NCBI GenBank assembly: GCA_029641185.1
Contig: JAPWGK010000002.1
Coordinates: 2,666,001-2,730,000, forward strand
Reading direction: 5' to 3'
Origin: Pseudofabraea citricarpa
Lineage: Eukaryota; Ascomycota; Leotiomycetes; Helotiales; Dermateaceae
Length of the DNA: 64,000 nucleotides
Part shown: positions 44,401 through 55,972 of the stretch, piece by piece
Position numbering within the stretch: the stretch's first letter is position 1
How the letters are laid out: every line of letters begins with the position of its first letter
Translations under genes and position numbers: made by a program
Notes under the pieces: generated by a model
What the model saw: only the letters and a program-made list of their open reading frames with translations
Told to the model about the DNA's origin: nothing
Databases searched by the model: none

Positions 44401-47068
44401 TCAAGCATCGTCACGAGATCTCAATAGGAGCCCACCCAACGTGTGACCCCTGAAAGCACGTTGCTATCTAATAAGCATAACCCCTCATTTTTTTCTTTCC
44501 TTCTTCCGCACGCCCGGTTCTCGGCCGATAATATCCCGCCTACTGGAGTCAAACCAACGCGAGCAACGGGAACAATTTGATTTCTTTTTCGATAGAGGCA
44601 ATAAAAAGACAAGGGGAAACAAACAGATAAAAAAAAAAAAAAACTCCGAGAGGTACGGTAGGATAGGTCTTGAATAGGATGGTGGTCGCCATCGCAACAA
44701 CCGCCATGTGGTCGCCTGCTACCCAAGAATACCGGTACAGAGACGGGCGCGCGGTGGGGGCCATGCTCTTTCTGCTTTAAGGCTCCTCTGCGGCCAATAT
44801 TCCCGACTCTATGGATTTTTGAATTTCTAGAACCCCTTCTAGAAGAACTCTGCTTGATCTGTGCTTTCCTTCTACTGTACAGTATAATGCTTGCTCGTGC
44901 GCGTGATATGCTGCTGCTGCTGCTTCTGCATGGAACGAGAACCGGGGCTACAGAGTTCAATATTGCGACTGTACAGGTAGGTGGATGATGTGCAAGGCTC
45001 AAAACTCAAAAGAAAGAAAAGAAAAAAATAAACTTCGCTGCTCGCTCGCCTATTCTGGTTGTTGGGACCGTTCGGATCGTATGGGCTTTCAGAGTTTACT
45101 GCTGCCCTTGAATGCCGTGCTACCTGCCGGCTTTTGACTTCGCCATGGGTTGCAGAGAGACATGAGTGAGTGGCTCTGGTGGCTGCTTGAGATTTTGACA
45201 TATTAACTTTCAACGAGGATTCAAACTGTATATCCTCTTTTTCGATGCTTGATCCATGGAATTTGATCCCTCAGCTAAGATAGTTGCAATAATAATCCTA
45301 ATAACTTTCTTTTTGACTATCGAATCAATTCATGGCTTGCATTAGTTCCAGCTGGAGACATCCAGGCAGCTTAAGTGATATTCTATTAGATCGAATGAAA
45401 AATAATTTCTGACACCAGATTATTGATTGGTTAAAGTCAAATTGGGTTGCAAAATAAGTCCATGTAATTCAGACACTCTCTAAGCAATATTAGCTGTTAG
45501 GAATAGTTGCACCTGGAATGTCCAGATAGCTTGAGTAATACTATATCAAATCGAATTAAAAATCATTTCTCTAGCTCAGTGATTAGTTAAGGTCAAATTG
45601 GTTTTTAAAAATAATCTCATGCAGCTCATACACTCTCTAGGAAATACTGGCTGTTAGTGATGGCGATTTGTTTCATGCACGTTGAAAATTCTTCAGCCAA
45701 TGAGGTCGGATAGATAATCATGAGGATCACTAAACAACATCTGACTCTTGTAACGTGTCTGTTGTACCAACAGACAAACTACTGTCACTTGACGTCATTA
45801 AATCAGTATAGCTTCACAAAAAGCTAGATTTCATCGGTGGTGTTGTAGTTCAGTTCCTGACATAACTCAAGCGAGGAAGCTTTGCGCAATCAATTGAGGT
45901 TAGATCCGAATTCAATCGGTCGCAACTATCATCTGATAGTCTCTAAAATAAACATGGAGTCTTTTCAGGTTCTTTGGTCTTATAGATCATGGTAAGAAGC
46001 CAATTATGGTACTGCAAAGTAGGAAGAGATGTCTCGCTTAATCTGTGTTGTGAAATTTGAGGATTTTAGTTCCTCACTATTATAGCAATGAGACTCGAGT
46101 TTAAACATTGGTTTTATGCACCGATTCTAAGAGGTATTATGAACAAGATTCTGTTCACAAGCCATTCCGGTTGAAGAACAAATGAATGTAAATGATGCTA
46201 CCTTTGGTGATATTTCCACAAGCAAGGATTTACGTCACCATGCAACAAGAGAGACTTGAGTTGCCAAAGGGTGGATAATGAAGTAGCTAGCATACGTACA
46301 CTTGCAGTCTGTACCTTGCATCTCATACAGGTTTTTGAAAAGAGGGTTGCTAAACAGTTACTGGAGGGATAGATGTGGATCGGTGGGGCCGCTTTGTCAC
46401 TGACATGCAGCCGATCCAGAACTAGCAGTTCTTAGAGATGTCAACCTCAATGATTTGCATGCTTAGGGTCGAATATCCCTAAGCGCCCACCTGAGTCTGC
46501 AGCCATGCCTGACGTTTCCACAGTGCTCGCTTACGGGACATCGCTTATTCACTGGTTATTCCACGGTACGTCACGGCGAAGAAGGTGGTTGTAATGTCTG
46601 AGACAGTATTTGAATTATTTCTACTTTCTACCACTAAGAAGCTAGTTACTTAATGAGTGTCTGTGAGCCCTCAGGCTCCGCCAAGTAAAGTGATGTTGAA
46701 AAAGCCCTCCGCACCAACCAACCCCCCAAAGCGGACAACACACACGCCGAGAAGAATGCAAAATGAAAGTTATCTGACCACCACCTGAGTGTAAATCCAT
46801 CTAGCGCGATTTTGGAAGAAAAAAGGAAAAAATAATTCGGAACAAGATTAATGATAGTACAGAAGAATAAAACATAGGAAAGTGAAAAACGACAAACGCG
46901 CGTTGATAGTATATGATGCAGACATGAAAGTCGTAATAAAAAAGCGCCGACGTGGTTCTCATTTGGCAAGAGTTCTGAAAAGGTTTTTGTTGTTTTTGCC
47001 ACATAGTAGTCATTGAAAAGCGTCACTGTTGCACCGCTGCTGCTGTTGCTGCTGCTGCGTCGTTTCCA
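41484..47068. other. Long intergenic stretch, no supported gene
   Basis: About 5.6 kb. Frames at 41809-42105, minus 44421-45002 and minus 46646-47026 lack domains and overlap others. A TATAAA at 42716-42721 precedes a 37-codon frame (42737-42850), noted as a finding only. A 160-base tandem duplication lies at 45343-45660. The stretch lies between the 5' end of the permease and the 3' end of the BrlA-like gene, so it holds the permease promoter. Confidence 0.5.
45343..45660. repeat. Diverged tandem duplication, two ~160-base units
   Basis: Units 45343-45502 and 45504-45660 align along their length. Shared blocks include tccag(g/a)(c/t)agctt, gtcaaattgg and cactctcta, and each unit ends in gctgttag. 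Roughly three quarters of positions appear identical. No coding potential is seen. Confidence 0.75.
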
Positions 47069-48223
47069 TCACCGGGTCATCTCGTGAACGAACTGAATGT
47101 TTCCCATCGTCCGGGTTTTCCGGCTCATTTCCTCGTACACTCTCCGCGCTCCCGGGAAGAAATCTGTCCTCGACGACTTCTTTTTCGGGTGCATGTGTAA
47201 TCTGATGTGACTCTTGAGATTGTCAGCTCTGCCGAAGACCTTGCCACAGAATTGACACGGTAGCTTGATCTCGTTGCGATGAGTCTTCATGTGACGCTTC
47301 AGGTGTTCTTGACGTTGAAAACGCCCTTGACATCCGGGCCACGGACAGCAGCGTTTGGCTTGCTTCTGTATACTGAGGTTGTCAGGCAGCGCATATTTCT
47401 TATTGGCTGACTTCTTTTCTACTGTTGGCTCATCCTGAACTCTCTGTAGAGAGACAGATGTCTCAAAGCCAGGAAAAGTTCGTTGAGATGGTGTGGCACT
47501 CTTCGACGGGGTTGTGAATGGCGAGTCTTGATCAGTCTCGGTTCCGGGAGATGGTGACATGAAGTATTGGAGACGGTCTCCGGGTGATTGTGTTGTGGAT
47601 GAAGAAGCGCTTCCGAAGTATACTGGCTTTAAAAATCGGCGTTCAGGTGTAGCTTTACTCGAGTGCTCAGCGGCTGTCTGTGATGGACAAACAAAACCAG
47701 AGTTAAGAGCGAAACCGTTGTTTCCAGGATGTACAGCGTATGCGTCGTTTGAACTCGAATACCCGTTGTCATATGGTAGTTGTGAGTCGAAGGATGAGCT
47801 GTAATTAGAGCTCATATCGCTCATGGGTGCAGAGTTATATTGTGCTTGGTACATGAATGAAGTATCTGAAGAAGCCGAGACGGGATCATGGCAATCTGCA
47901 AACGAGTCTTGATAATAGGTGTCTGCGAATGCAAAATCCAAATTTTGGTTGCCATACATAAGCTCCTGTGTTGAGGCTGTTGTGTGGAGTTCACCCATGC
48001 TGTTGTTTCTTCTTGGATCCTTTGTTGGTGTTTGGGAATAATATGAATTGTCGGAGAACTCGGAAGACTCGATGAAATTTTGACGAGTTACTGAAGGACT
48101 CATTAAAGAGAAGTTCCAAGAGGAGCTGGGAAGTAAAGACGGATCCATTGCTCTAAAGTTTGGGCACGATATGGAATTGCTGATGGTGTCAGACGACTGC
48201 CTCTGATGGTTGAAGTCTTGCAT
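47069..48223 (-). CDS. brlA: BrlA-like C2H2 conidiation regulator
   Basis: Intronless from ATG at 48223 (MQDFNHQRQ), 384 residues. The N-terminal ~270 residues are Ser/Tyr/Asn/Gln-rich, as in activation domains. Two adjacent C2H2 fingers lie near the C-terminus: CPWPGCQGRFQRQEHLKRH (C-x4-C-x12-H-x3-H) and CQFCGKVFGRADNLKSH (C-x2-C-x12-H-x3-H). The tail KKSSRTDFFPGARRVYEEMSRK closely resembles the end of BrlA, which commits vegetative cells to conidiophore development. The frame stays open upstream to 48361 with an in-frame methionine, but those residues look unlike the family. No gene is recognised for 7 kb upstream, as seen at other developmental regulators. Assignment rests on the finger pair and tail. 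Confidence 0.82.
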   Translation of the reverse strand: MQDFNHQRQSSDTISNSISCPNFRAMDPSLLPSSSWNFSLMSPSVTRQNFIESSEFSDNSYYSQTPTKDPRRNNSMGELHTTASTQELMYGNQNLDFAFADTYYQDSFADCHDPVSASSDTSFMYQAQYNSAPMSDMSSNYSSSFDSQLPYDNGYSSSNDAYAVHPGNNGFALNSGFVCPSQTAAEHSSKATPERRFLKPVYFGSASSSTTQSPGDRLQYFMSPSPGTETDQDSPFTTPSKSATPSQRTFPGFETSVSLQRVQDEPTVEKKSANKKYALPDNLSIQKQAKRCCPWPGCQGRFQRQEHLKRHMKTHRNEIKLPCQFCGKVFGRADNLKSHIRLHMHPKKKSSRTDFFPGARRVYEEMSRKTRTMGNIQFVHEMTR

Positions 48224-51200
48224 ACTGTGTATTGCGCGATAAAAGAGATATTTGAACACGAGTGACTCGAGAAAAGTATTCGAGCCTTTTAATGCTCTGT
48301 GGAATGTGTTAGCATCTTTAGTTATGAACTTCCAACAAGTGGAACAGGAAGAAGTTATCACAAGTATGAGTACTTACTTATTAGATGTATGAAGTGTCAG
48401 GGAACGACTGTCGAGTTACTATAAACTATGACCATGCAAACACCAACTAAAGAGTGGGTTGAGTAGCTTGTGGCCTTATTTGCGAGCAGGAAAGTTTGAA
48501 ATATTGTGCTAAACGTATCCACATGGCTTTTGTGAGTAAACGAAAGGGAAAGATCGTCTGATGCTCTTAAGGATTGACAGCTACCGGCCACACGTTATCG
48601 CCGCGTAATACCATTAAGGAATGCAGTGGGCGGCGCAAGATATTATACTTTTCAGAAGAAATTAGAAGCGGCCGCAGCTATTCCCAAGTGAGTGCTGGGA
48701 ATTGGTGTACAATGGTGAAGTTCGTTCATCTCCTCAATTCGTTGTCTTTGATATGTGGGTTGAGCATGCCCTCCTCAGCAACCGGATAGATCGAGGTCAG
48801 GGCGATCTATTGTTCTGTAGCACCTTGCACAATCCCTGGACCGATCACTAGACAATAGTCAACCAACCACGTTTTTCAGGGCGTCGACCATGTCGGTCGC
48901 TTCTGGATTCGTCTTAGTACAACCGCAGCAGTCTTTTAGGCAGGTGTCCCATTGTGAAAGCTGAGGGGTGGAGTCTATGAGCTCTGTAAAGGAAGCTTAT
49001 TTCTTGAGTAGAGTATGATTCGGGGGTTGTCTCTTTGTCATCGTTGCCTTGCTCGCTAGGACATGATATCACGTTCAGCATCCCATGCCTTAGTGTCGAG
49101 CGGCTATGATCCGACACGCATGGATTCTGTCCGCTAAACCCATGTAAGGTGCGGCGCAGAGGAACAAGAGACCTCAAAAGAGGAACCACAAACCCTTTGT
49201 GACCGAAAGGGGATTTTCGGCAAAGCTAGGTGGGGTCCCCGGCCTGACGGAGTGAAGGGGCTTGAGGTCCTGCTGCCGACGGGCCTCAGCATGGTGTGGC
49301 GTGGTGGAAACGCTGACCATATTGTCAATACCTCCATTCCTAAACTTCACTCGAGATATGTAAGGATATGCACCAGAGTTTTACTGCATGAGCCTTATGG
49401 TTCGTGCTAACTACTCTCAGAGAAAGCAGCAGTGCAGCCCTTCGTAAGTGCTCGGGAAAGGGTTCGGCAGGCGCGTCTGGCCGTTTGGTTTTCATAAGCT
49501 GTTGGATTCTAAGGATTACGTGGGGAGCGCCGCGCGACTCAAACGAGTGAAGGGAGCTGAGTCTGAACTCTTGGTTTTCGTTGACAAGAGTAAAAGCCTG
49601 GGGGTCTTTGCCGTCGGATTTCACCCAGGATGGCTCGGTTTGCTCCGGCCGGGCATGAGACATCACGTTGGAAAAGCCATCTGTGTGGTTCCGCCGAACT
49701 GGTTCGTCTACAAATCTAAATTTCCGCACCAGGATTTAATCTAATTTGACCAGAGCTGTGGGATTCGTACATGGCAGCTATAATGTTGACTGTCATATGA
49801 TCTTCGATACATATATTGCAGTGTGTGTGAGTGGTGGAGGAGTACAAAGCCCAGGGCCATTGATAAATTCCGGGCCGTTCCATGTGTAGTCTGCGGGAAG
49901 ACACATGGCGAGCAAGGAATAAGGGGGGCCTGGGACCCCCCCACGTAGCCCGTACGTAGTTATCTCTTAAAAAGACCTGGTTTGCACGGCCTAGACTGAC
50001 CAGTTCCTCAAGTTACTGATGCCGTGCATCCAATGCTGCTGCCCACGGCGTGCGAGATGAACTGTTGCTGCTGCTAAGTTTTGCTCCGTATAGATCCCAC
50101 TACTGCACACAATTGACGTACCTGGCATAATTCTAGGTCGTGTTGCGAGCACCCGTGTAAAAACGAAATAAGCGAGCAGCCCAGATGGTCTATCGTCTGA
50201 GACATACCATTCTCGGCTAAGTCACACGCTACAGGAGCCTACAACACCCTACAGACGCCACGGTGACTCGCCCACGGCTCGCCCAAAACGCAATCAAAGC
50301 GGATCCCGCCCAGGCCGGAGCGCAACTACCGGGGGGGTGTACGGGGTTCTTTAGATCAGGGCCCTGTCGCCGGCCAGGGGTCGCCGAGATAGCGAGACCA
50401 AAGCGTAGGTGAGAGGCTGCTACGGCGCAAAGAGAAAAATTTTCTCCATTCCAAATCCACCCTTGACGGTGCCCAGTACAGGCCATGATTAGACGTAGAT
50501 GCTGCAAGTGAAATGATATCGCACTTTCTGGGAAACAGAGTTTCCACGCACCTAAATATGCAAGGGGCGCCTGCTCGGATTGACCACAAGAATGCTACGA
50601 TGCTGTCCCAGGAAGCATGCCCGCCCACGTTACCTACCAGCTTGCAGGGTCACATCACTCAAGGAAACATTTGGAATGGAAGGTAAACAAACCGGGGAAA
50701 ATCGAGAGAGAGGCTGAAGAAAACGTTGGAGACACATGGTTTCACTCCCTGTCGTGCCTGTTGTGCCTGTTGTGCCTGTGCCTGGCCTTGGACATACGAG
50801 GTTGCATCGGATGATTGGTACTGACCGAAGGAATGTTACTCGTACGCGTTCGCGTTTCAATAAAGAAGCAGAGCGGCAATGTGCCCGAATTTCGCGGAGA
50901 CGTACCTGCCGACCAGTAATTGTTGAGACTGTCATCCCTAAGTGGACAACCAGAGCTCTGGGCTTGTCAAACATCCCACATATGGCCCGGTCTCTTCATC
51001 GCTCAACGAAATATACGAAAGAACAGAAGGAGAAGAGCAAAGCCCAGCCTTTGGAAAGCCGTACAGACTCCCTACCGTAGGGAGAGCCTATTGAAACCGT
51101 TGATTTGTATTCCTATCCACTTAATGGTTTTAAGGTGCAAAAGCCTTCTTCCCAGTATAGGAAAACTCAATTGGAAATGTCTATCAAGGCTTGATTGGTG

Positions 51201-54200
51201 GCGGCACCAGCATAAGCTAAGTAGCACTAGGCTTAATTTTAACTGTAGGGGCTTTCGTTTGTTAAGGGTCTTCTTTGTTCTCATTGGCCATAAGGAAGTA
51301 CCTCCATTGGTCCGCTGCTGATCATGGTATGAGTTGTGGGAAACACGGGATGGTTACCTAGTTGCCAGTAAACAAACCAAGGAGAAATTGATACTTCAAA
51401 AGTATAGGAGTTGTAAGAAGGGCGGGTGGCGATATTCTTTGTGCTACTCATGCGCTGCGCCTTCAGTCCCTTTACTCGCTTAACTTCCCCCACCTTGTGG
51501 TAAAGTATAAGCGACCATTCTCGACCATCTGACCTGAAGATCCTGGTTGATCAGCAATGAATAAGAATGGCTGAGCCAGCTGCCAAAAGTTAAATATTTC
51601 TTGGTTATTTCGAAGGCTACCCAAACCGTTTTGGCTGCTGTGAGCAATCCGAGAATCGCGTGGTCCGAAGACGACACTCGAAGCCTCAAAGCTGATCAGT
51701 AGATCTTGACAGCTGTGAAAACAGGATTTAATTGGTGGCTTTAAGTAAGGACGGGTTGATCAGAATATGAAGTGCGCTCCACCCGGCTATAATGGATGAT
51801 ACACCTGCCATTGAAAATTTGGCACTTGGCCGCACCTGCCGCTCGATATTGACGACAAACACTCGTATTTTCGTATCTCCAGCCTTGTGTTATCATTACG
51901 CCTGCTAAACCAGTCACTTCATTATGGAAATAAGATTTTATGATATGTTCAGTCATTTCTTCCAGCCCTAAAAGACCCCAGATATGACGAAGCTTAGGAA
52001 AATGCCGGAGAATGTGATTCGTTTCCTTATATCTACCGGCGTATGCATTGCATATCTCTCGTGTAGGCCAGCATTTGGATAAATTTTCATTGGACATATG
52101 AAAAGGTAGTAATAAGAAGGAGGTCCAGCTGATTCGACGACCCATGATAGTCATCTACCTTACCTTCTCCACCGGAACTCGGATGACCTCTACTCTCGGC
52201 GTGCAGTACAATGGCATGGCGTGTGGTTCAGAATGCCGGCAATCCGATGAGCGGAGGTGACTGACCTCATGAATCGCACACCCTGGGCAGTTGGCAATCC
52301 ACAGGACAACTTTACTCGCGTCAGTACGCCACATTTCATAATAAACAGCCCGTGATGCCGAAAGGATGGCGGCTACCCACCAATATTACGATAGCACGAT
52401 CTAGCCAGCGGGTGGCCCGACTTGCTAGACTTAATTAGAGTGCCACACTCGATCTGAACACTAGTATACAACAGTTATGAGCCAATTCTATCAACATGCT
52501 GGGTTATTCATTCTTGCCAACATCCTGCCTTTTGTTCGCGAGGAAATAGGTAGCGAAGATACGAGATTGTATGGAATTCTATCCGGCTCCCCGAAACATC
52601 CTCCCCTCATACTTAAAATGATAAGCTTTGCTTTCAGCTGTGCAAGGTCCAGATCTATGCTTAAGTGACGAGCGGTTGAGATTGCGCTAGACAGATGCCG
52701 TCATCTCAGCACAGGTCGCTCAGCTGTCAGCATTCGAATCGTCGCAGATCGCAACCCGAAAGACTGACTCGGCCGCGCCGATTGTCTAGACGTCTGTTGC
52801 AAATCATACCCCGAACGAGAACCAGCTGAAGGATCTTCATGCGAACCGGCACGATTCCATGCGCTAGCTTAGAATTTGACAGCTGTTGTGGCATATCAAA
52901 GTCTGCGCCGCGAGTACGGCGTTTATTGCTTATTGGAACCTCTTAACGAACAGGTGGGGATTTTTTTTTCTACCCTGGTATGTGGAGGTGCCTCTGCTCA
53001 CTGACATGAACCAAAACAAAGAAACTCCATAACCCTACAATGGTTCAAAGTTATCGCTACAGGTTTCTCTTGCTTTAATCTTTGTGTTGTTTACCCGGGT
53101 TCCCCTCCCCCATGGCCAGTGAAAGGAATTTCAGATTTTTTTAAGCCTGAAACTTATAATCACTGAATTTAGCATACTACCTCTAACTTGATCTCAAAAA
53201 TATCAAGACCTACAGAGCAGTCACCTCACGATATAATTGCATTTATTGATCAATGCTGTTCGCAAGGGGAGATGGGTTATTAGGCATACTTAATAAGCAA
53301 AACCATAGGTACCAACTTACTGTGTAGTCCTTTGACCGTCTCTCTCGTGTAATAATATCATCTCTCAATACATTCATTTCAAGTTGAGGAAATTGTTTTC
53401 TGATTCATGTTTATCATTGAAACCTTGTATTTAATATAGTAGGTAAACAATATATAATTGGGCGGACTTTCCCGCTGGCGGTCTTACATCAACTCCATTT
53501 TATTTGAATAGAGAAAAGAGACTCAACCATACTTTATTTACTATGCCGTGAAGCTCTTCTTCCGTTCCAACCTCTACTTGCTCTTTTTCACTTCTTTCTG
53601 ATTTCACCTTAGAATCACGAAAAGCTTCAAAACTTGCCCGCTACCAATAGGGTGACGCATAGAAAACCCCCGGACCATACTCCATCTAAATATCTTTAAA
53701 TTAGAAGAATCTATAGTTCATATTGACTTTCCTAAGCGCTGATGATAATCATTATTTGATTTCATTTTGGACTTGATTTTAATGAAAATTACTAGTCTTT
53801 TATTCCTCACAATTGAGAAACCATTTTGTTGCTAAATTGACGACTCTGGATTTATTGCTTTCAGCCTCATAGCAATTATGTGGTTACAAATTTCGGCTGG
53901 GTCTTGTTACCAGAAACCATTAATAATATTGTGGGTGGATGATGATGACTGTTATCACGTTTGTCTTTACAAACTCAAATTGGTTGTTAGTAAAGTAGTA
54001 GGCGAGCATTCTTTGTCGTGGGATAGCCACTACGAGTGTAATGACCTTCAAGCGACTAGGCTGTATCTATAGGCCGAAGGCTAGCAAAACCATACATGGC
54101 CGTATACCACATACAGCTACTTTGTCTGAGGAGAAAACATCTCAAGAGTCGTGAGGACGATCCGAAAAATAGACTAACAATCTATGAAAAGCAAAGAATA

Positions 54201-55220
54201 AGGAGGTAATTTTTGCTTGGATAGGCCGCAGAAGGTAAGCGACAGGGAGATGGGTAATGGCGAGGATAATTTCGGCTGCCAACATTCCGCAGCTTAGGTA
54301 GTTATTTCAGATTTTAATATATCTCCCGAGCCAAGATTGTCTCATACCACTGAAGAAAGAATAGGGCGAACACAATGAATCGCGGCTTTGCCACTCATGA
54401 GCGGCGTGATATTAATTCGTAATGCATTCTCTCTTTCCAGCTAGAGAATTTATCGCCGAGTTAGTTCCCTTGCAGGTCTTGAAACGATTGGTCTCGGGAT
54501 GTCACATGATGGCGTCAGGAATGTTGCTGTGGTGGCAAAAGAGCACTCGCGTTCAAGACCCTTCTTTTCTTCTGTTCCAGTGTTTGACTAGTCACATAGC
54601 TGTAGATTCGGTGTTTAGAAACGCGGCCCTTGTTCATTTTCATCTGGCATCCCAAAGGCCCCTTTTTGGGCATTAGCGAGTAACGAGGGCCTTTAGCGAA
54701 AGGACCTCTCTCGAGCCTCGAGGGGTCTTTTCGTTGCCTCCCTGATTTTGTTGCGAGATTCATATGATGTTATTTCTTAGAAACCTGACACGGACCGAGG
54801 GGCCTTTGTTTTCTGTTAGGTTGCTGACGGAGTTCAAGGGCCTTTCGCTTACATGATAGGGGTCGTTTTGTTGTCTTATTAATTCTAATTTAAGATTTGT
54901 GCATTTGTTTGGTTTATATGAAATACCATATAATTCTTAGGGCTATTACTTATGTATGCTGAGCTGGTAGAGAATCTCAAAGGCCCTTCTTATATACCTT
55001 CGTACATGGGCCTTTTGAGACAGAAAATTCTCAAGGGCCCTCTGGTTGTACCTCCGTACATGGGCCTTTTCAGGAGTCAAGAGGGCCGTTGGAGCAAGAA
55101 TATGTATCATAGAAAATAAAAAGCATGGGAACAGAGAGTGTATATTAATCCAAACAAAGAAATTTGTTCCTCATCAGTCTACCAACCACCACTTGATACT
55201 CCAAATTGAACGATACCACT
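48224..55220. other. Very long intergenic region upstream of the BrlA-like gene
   Basis: About 7 kb with no frame of recognisable family. Short frames (for example 50736-51080, minus 49340-49729, minus 51741-52154) overlap on opposite strands. It holds a TGTGCCTGT-type repeat at 50752-50783, AT-rich stretches at 52950-54400, and GGGCCTTT motifs with two hairpins at 54640-55090. It probably includes a long 5' regulatory region of the BrlA-like gene. Confidence 0.5.
54975..55073. repeat. Two direct copies of a GGGCCTTT-stem hairpin
   Basis: Copies at 54975-55019 and 55028-55073 share cgtacatgggcctttt. In each, AAGGCCC or AGGGCCC pairs with GGGCCTTT across a ~20-base loop. Further GGGCCTTT copies occur at ~54707, 54820, 54838 and again at 58018-58140. 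Confidence 0.7.
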
Positions 55221-55835
55221 ATGCCGAAATCAGATAAACAAAACCAGTTCAACTCCTTCTACCTATTTTCACTCATGAATCCTCCTGAAAGGGACATCAC
55301 AGACTTCGAACTCGACGATTTGGAGGCCGCTAGCCGACACGATGAGCTTTCGAGAGTATTTCTCATGCCTGCTATCACAATTTGCAACCTAGATTTAGCC
55401 TGTGAGCCAGCAAAGTCCATGTTACAGTCCGTCAAAGATTCCTCGGACATTCCTCTCATCAAGCCAAAGAGAAAGTCTTTGGTCCTTCAACCAGCAAGCA
55501 TCTCCATCGCTACAGCTTTCTTCGCTTCGCTAGCGATAGCTTGCAACATATGGGCTCAGGCAAAGTCAACACCTCAAAGTCTCCCAGCGAACCTTAGCAA
55601 GACCATCTTGCAAATTGGAAGTATCTGCTTGAATACAGTAACACCGACACGTATGCGGAGGCGAATTTTGGCGCACTTTGTCTTGTTTCTCCTCTGTTTT
55701 GTAGCGATCGTAGCGGCATGGGTTTTCTGGTATGAAGGTTTCATTCATTGGGTTGAGTTTGTGTTCTTTGCCGCAGACATATTACTTTTTGTAGATGCTG
55801 CCTTATCTCTAGCGGATGAATCCAGATGGAAATGA
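55221..55835 (+). CDS. Hypothetical membrane protein
   Basis: An intronless frame of 204 residues from ATG at 55221 (MPKSDKQNQ). The N-terminal ~90 residues are polar and acidic (DITDFELDDLEAASRHDEL). Hydrophobic segments follow: ISIATAFFASLAIACNIWA, then LAHFVLFLLCFVAIVAAWVFWY, then WVEFVFFAADILLFVDAAL. Three membrane helices are therefore likely. No family is recognised. The two hairpin repeats lie 150-250 bases upstream. A divergence-prone orphan or lineage-specific protein is likely. The open frame extends slightly upstream without an ATG. Confidence 0.6.
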   Translation: MPKSDKQNQFNSFYLFSLMNPPERDITDFELDDLEAASRHDELSRVFLMPAITICNLDLACEPAKSMLQSVKDSSDIPLIKPKRKSLVLQPASISIATAFFASLAIACNIWAQAKSTPQSLPANLSKTILQIGSICLNTVTPTRMRRRILAHFVLFLLCFVAIVAAWVFWYEGFIHWVEFVFFAADILLFVDAALSLADESRWK

Positions 55836-55972
55836 GTCGATGGTTCCACAATCCATGCATTAGAGTCTTGGGTGCCATTTACATATTGTTCTGTAGTATC
55901 AGAAGCCATTGAGGCTATATTTGATATCTACTCCTAAACTGAGATTTGTATACCAAAGCTTCAATATGGATG

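Noticed and set aside
44421..45002. 193-codon minus frame
   Set aside because: Low-complexity Ser/Phe content, overlaps other frames, no domain.
50736..51080. 114-codon plus frame with a Val-Pro repeat
   Set aside because: The repeat stems from a TGTGCCTGT tract; an antisense frame is equally long and no domain is present.
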